Shown here: in pieces, positions 7,661-8,008 of the stretch
How the letters are laid out: every line of letters begins with the position of its first letter
Numbering within the stretch: position 1 is the stretch's first letter
Source of the DNA: Candidatus Hydrogenedentota bacterium
GTDB lineage: Bacteria > Hydrogenedentota > Hydrogenedentia > Hydrogenedentales > SCBR16-9
Assembly (NCBI GenBank): GCA_007116095.1
Contig: SKJD01000225.1
Location: 1-8,008, forward strand
Direction of reading: 5' to 3'
Length of the DNA stretch: 8,008 nucleotides
Notes under the pieces: model-generated
What the model was told of the DNA's origin: nothing
The model's database searches: none
What the model saw: the letters and a program-made list of their open reading frames with translations, nothing else
Program-made: the position numbers and the translations under genes

Positions 7661-7669
7661 ATTATACCA
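7661..7669 (-). promoter_or_regulatory. Extended -10 promoter (TGGTATAAT) for ytxJ
   Basis: The minus strand reads TG-G-TATAAT, a perfect sigma-70 extended -10 element. No good -35 hexamer is found at 16-18 bases upstream, which extended -10 promoters can tolerate. Transcription would start near 7654, leaving a leader of about 145 bases to the preferred TTG start, or about 70 to the ATG at 7583. Confidence 0.6.
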
Positions 7670-7692
7670 TGGCGCAGTTACCAAGCCGACGC

Positions 7693-7728
7693 CGCTGTCC
7701 GGATACCTGGATGCTCAGGCCGGCAGCG
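7693..7728. promoter_or_regulatory. Bulged inverted repeat between divergent promoters, candidate operator
   Basis: The left arm is CGCTG, T, CCGG, ATA, CCTG (7693-7709) and the right arm is CAGG, CCGG, CAGCG (7716-7728). Thirteen bases pair, with bulges T and ATA on the left and a six-base loop GATGCT. The dyad ends two bases before the plus-strand extended -10, so a protein bound here would cover its -35 region. It lies outside all called genes. The symmetry is seen; operator function is inferred. Confidence 0.4.
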
Positions 7729-7730
7729 CA

Positions 7731-7739
7731 TGTTATAAT
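7731..7739 (+). promoter_or_regulatory. Extended -10 promoter (TGTTATAAT) for the gene at 7788
   Basis: The plus strand reads TG-T-TATAAT, a perfect extended -10 element. The -35 position (about 7711-7716) reads ATGCTC and does not match the consensus. Transcription would start near 7746, giving a leader of about 42 bases before the ATG. It is divergent from the ytxJ promoter, with the two -10 elements about 60 bases apart. Confidence 0.6.
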
Positions 7740-7787
7740 GTTGCCGATAAAGACCATCCCGTTATTTTACAGAACGATCACGGAAGC

Positions 7788-8008
7788 ATGACGGAACGCG
7801 CATACACCTACATCGACGCAGGAACGGCCATCATCGGGAACCGCTGGTGTGAACGACGCTGGTCGGCATTCCTGGGCCAAAGCACGGAGATGCGCTGCCT
7901 TGCCAGTCAATTCGACTGGATGGCGGCGACGAACATCGAAATCCAGTTGTTCTTTCGGGATCAACACTATGGCGTGATGGAACTGGGAAAAATCACCTGG
8001 AGTGAGGA
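7788..8008 (+). CDS. Protein of uncertain function, N-terminal fragment, possibly carbohydrate-active
   Basis: This frame is open from ATG to the window edge, 73 codons plus two bases, and begins MTERAYTYIDAG. GGAAG lies just before the ATG, closer than ideal. I see no signal peptide or membrane segment in the visible part. The segment GNRWCERRW followed by alternating hydrophobic and polar residues (QFDW, IEIQLFF, YGVMELGKI) looks like a beta-strand-rich N-terminal domain. The pattern of a Gly-Asn pair followed by Glu-Arg and Trp is reminiscent of the N-terminal domains of alpha-galactosidase-like (clan GH-D) glycoside hydrolases, but this rests on memory of a short motif and is weak. An extended -10 promoter and a dyad upstream support it as a real gene. 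Confidence 0.6.
   Translation, partial: MTERAYTYIDAGTAIIGNRWCERRWSAFLGQSTEMRCLASQFDWMAATNIEIQLFFRDQHYGVMELGKITWSE

Overview
The window holds five protein-coding genes, two of them cut by the window edges, and no RNA gene, CRISPR array or insertion sequence that I can see. Base composition is moderately GC-rich. The genes look like those of a Gram-negative bacterium, most likely a proteobacterium and perhaps a gammaproteobacterial or acidithiobacillial lineage: a soluble PAS-containing hybrid histidine kinase of the IAHDFNN type, exported proteins with Sec-type signal peptides, and consensus extended -10 promoters. The taxonomic guess is an inference and is weak.

Layout. From the left edge to 2066, on the minus strand, lies a large cytoplasmic hybrid sensor kinase: degenerate receiver, PAS, PAS, HisKA, HATPase, and the start of a second receiver that runs off the window. 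A 147-base gap with a strong dyad (2143-2168) separates it from a divergent plus-strand pair. The first gene of the pair (2214-3356) is an exported trypsin-like serine protease with a complete His/Asp/Ser triad and a C-terminal hydrophobic segment. The second (3353-7093) is a very large exported multidomain protein whose core resembles a GH42 beta-galactosidase (TIM barrel, four-cysteine zinc site, trimerisation domain), but the family's Asn-Glu acid/base motif is not recognisable. The two genes overlap by ATGA, so they are probably co-transcribed and translationally coupled. Converging on this pair is a minus-strand YtxJ-type bacilliredoxin (7140 to about 7508). Its real start is probably a TTG with a near-perfect Shine-Dalgarno sequence. 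Its promoter region is shared with a divergent plus-strand gene (7788 to the edge), whose N-terminus weakly suggests a carbohydrate-active protein.

How the genes may work together. The protease and GH42-like protein are the one clear functional unit. Both carry export signals, so they should act in the periplasm, at the cell surface or outside the cell, and the protease could mature or turn over its partner. The adjacent divergent hybrid kinase may share control through the common intergenic region, but nothing in the sequence proves it regulates them. The redox protein is probably unrelated to the exported pair. Between it and the last gene are two divergent extended -10 promoters flanking a bulged hairpin or dyad, which could be a shared operator.
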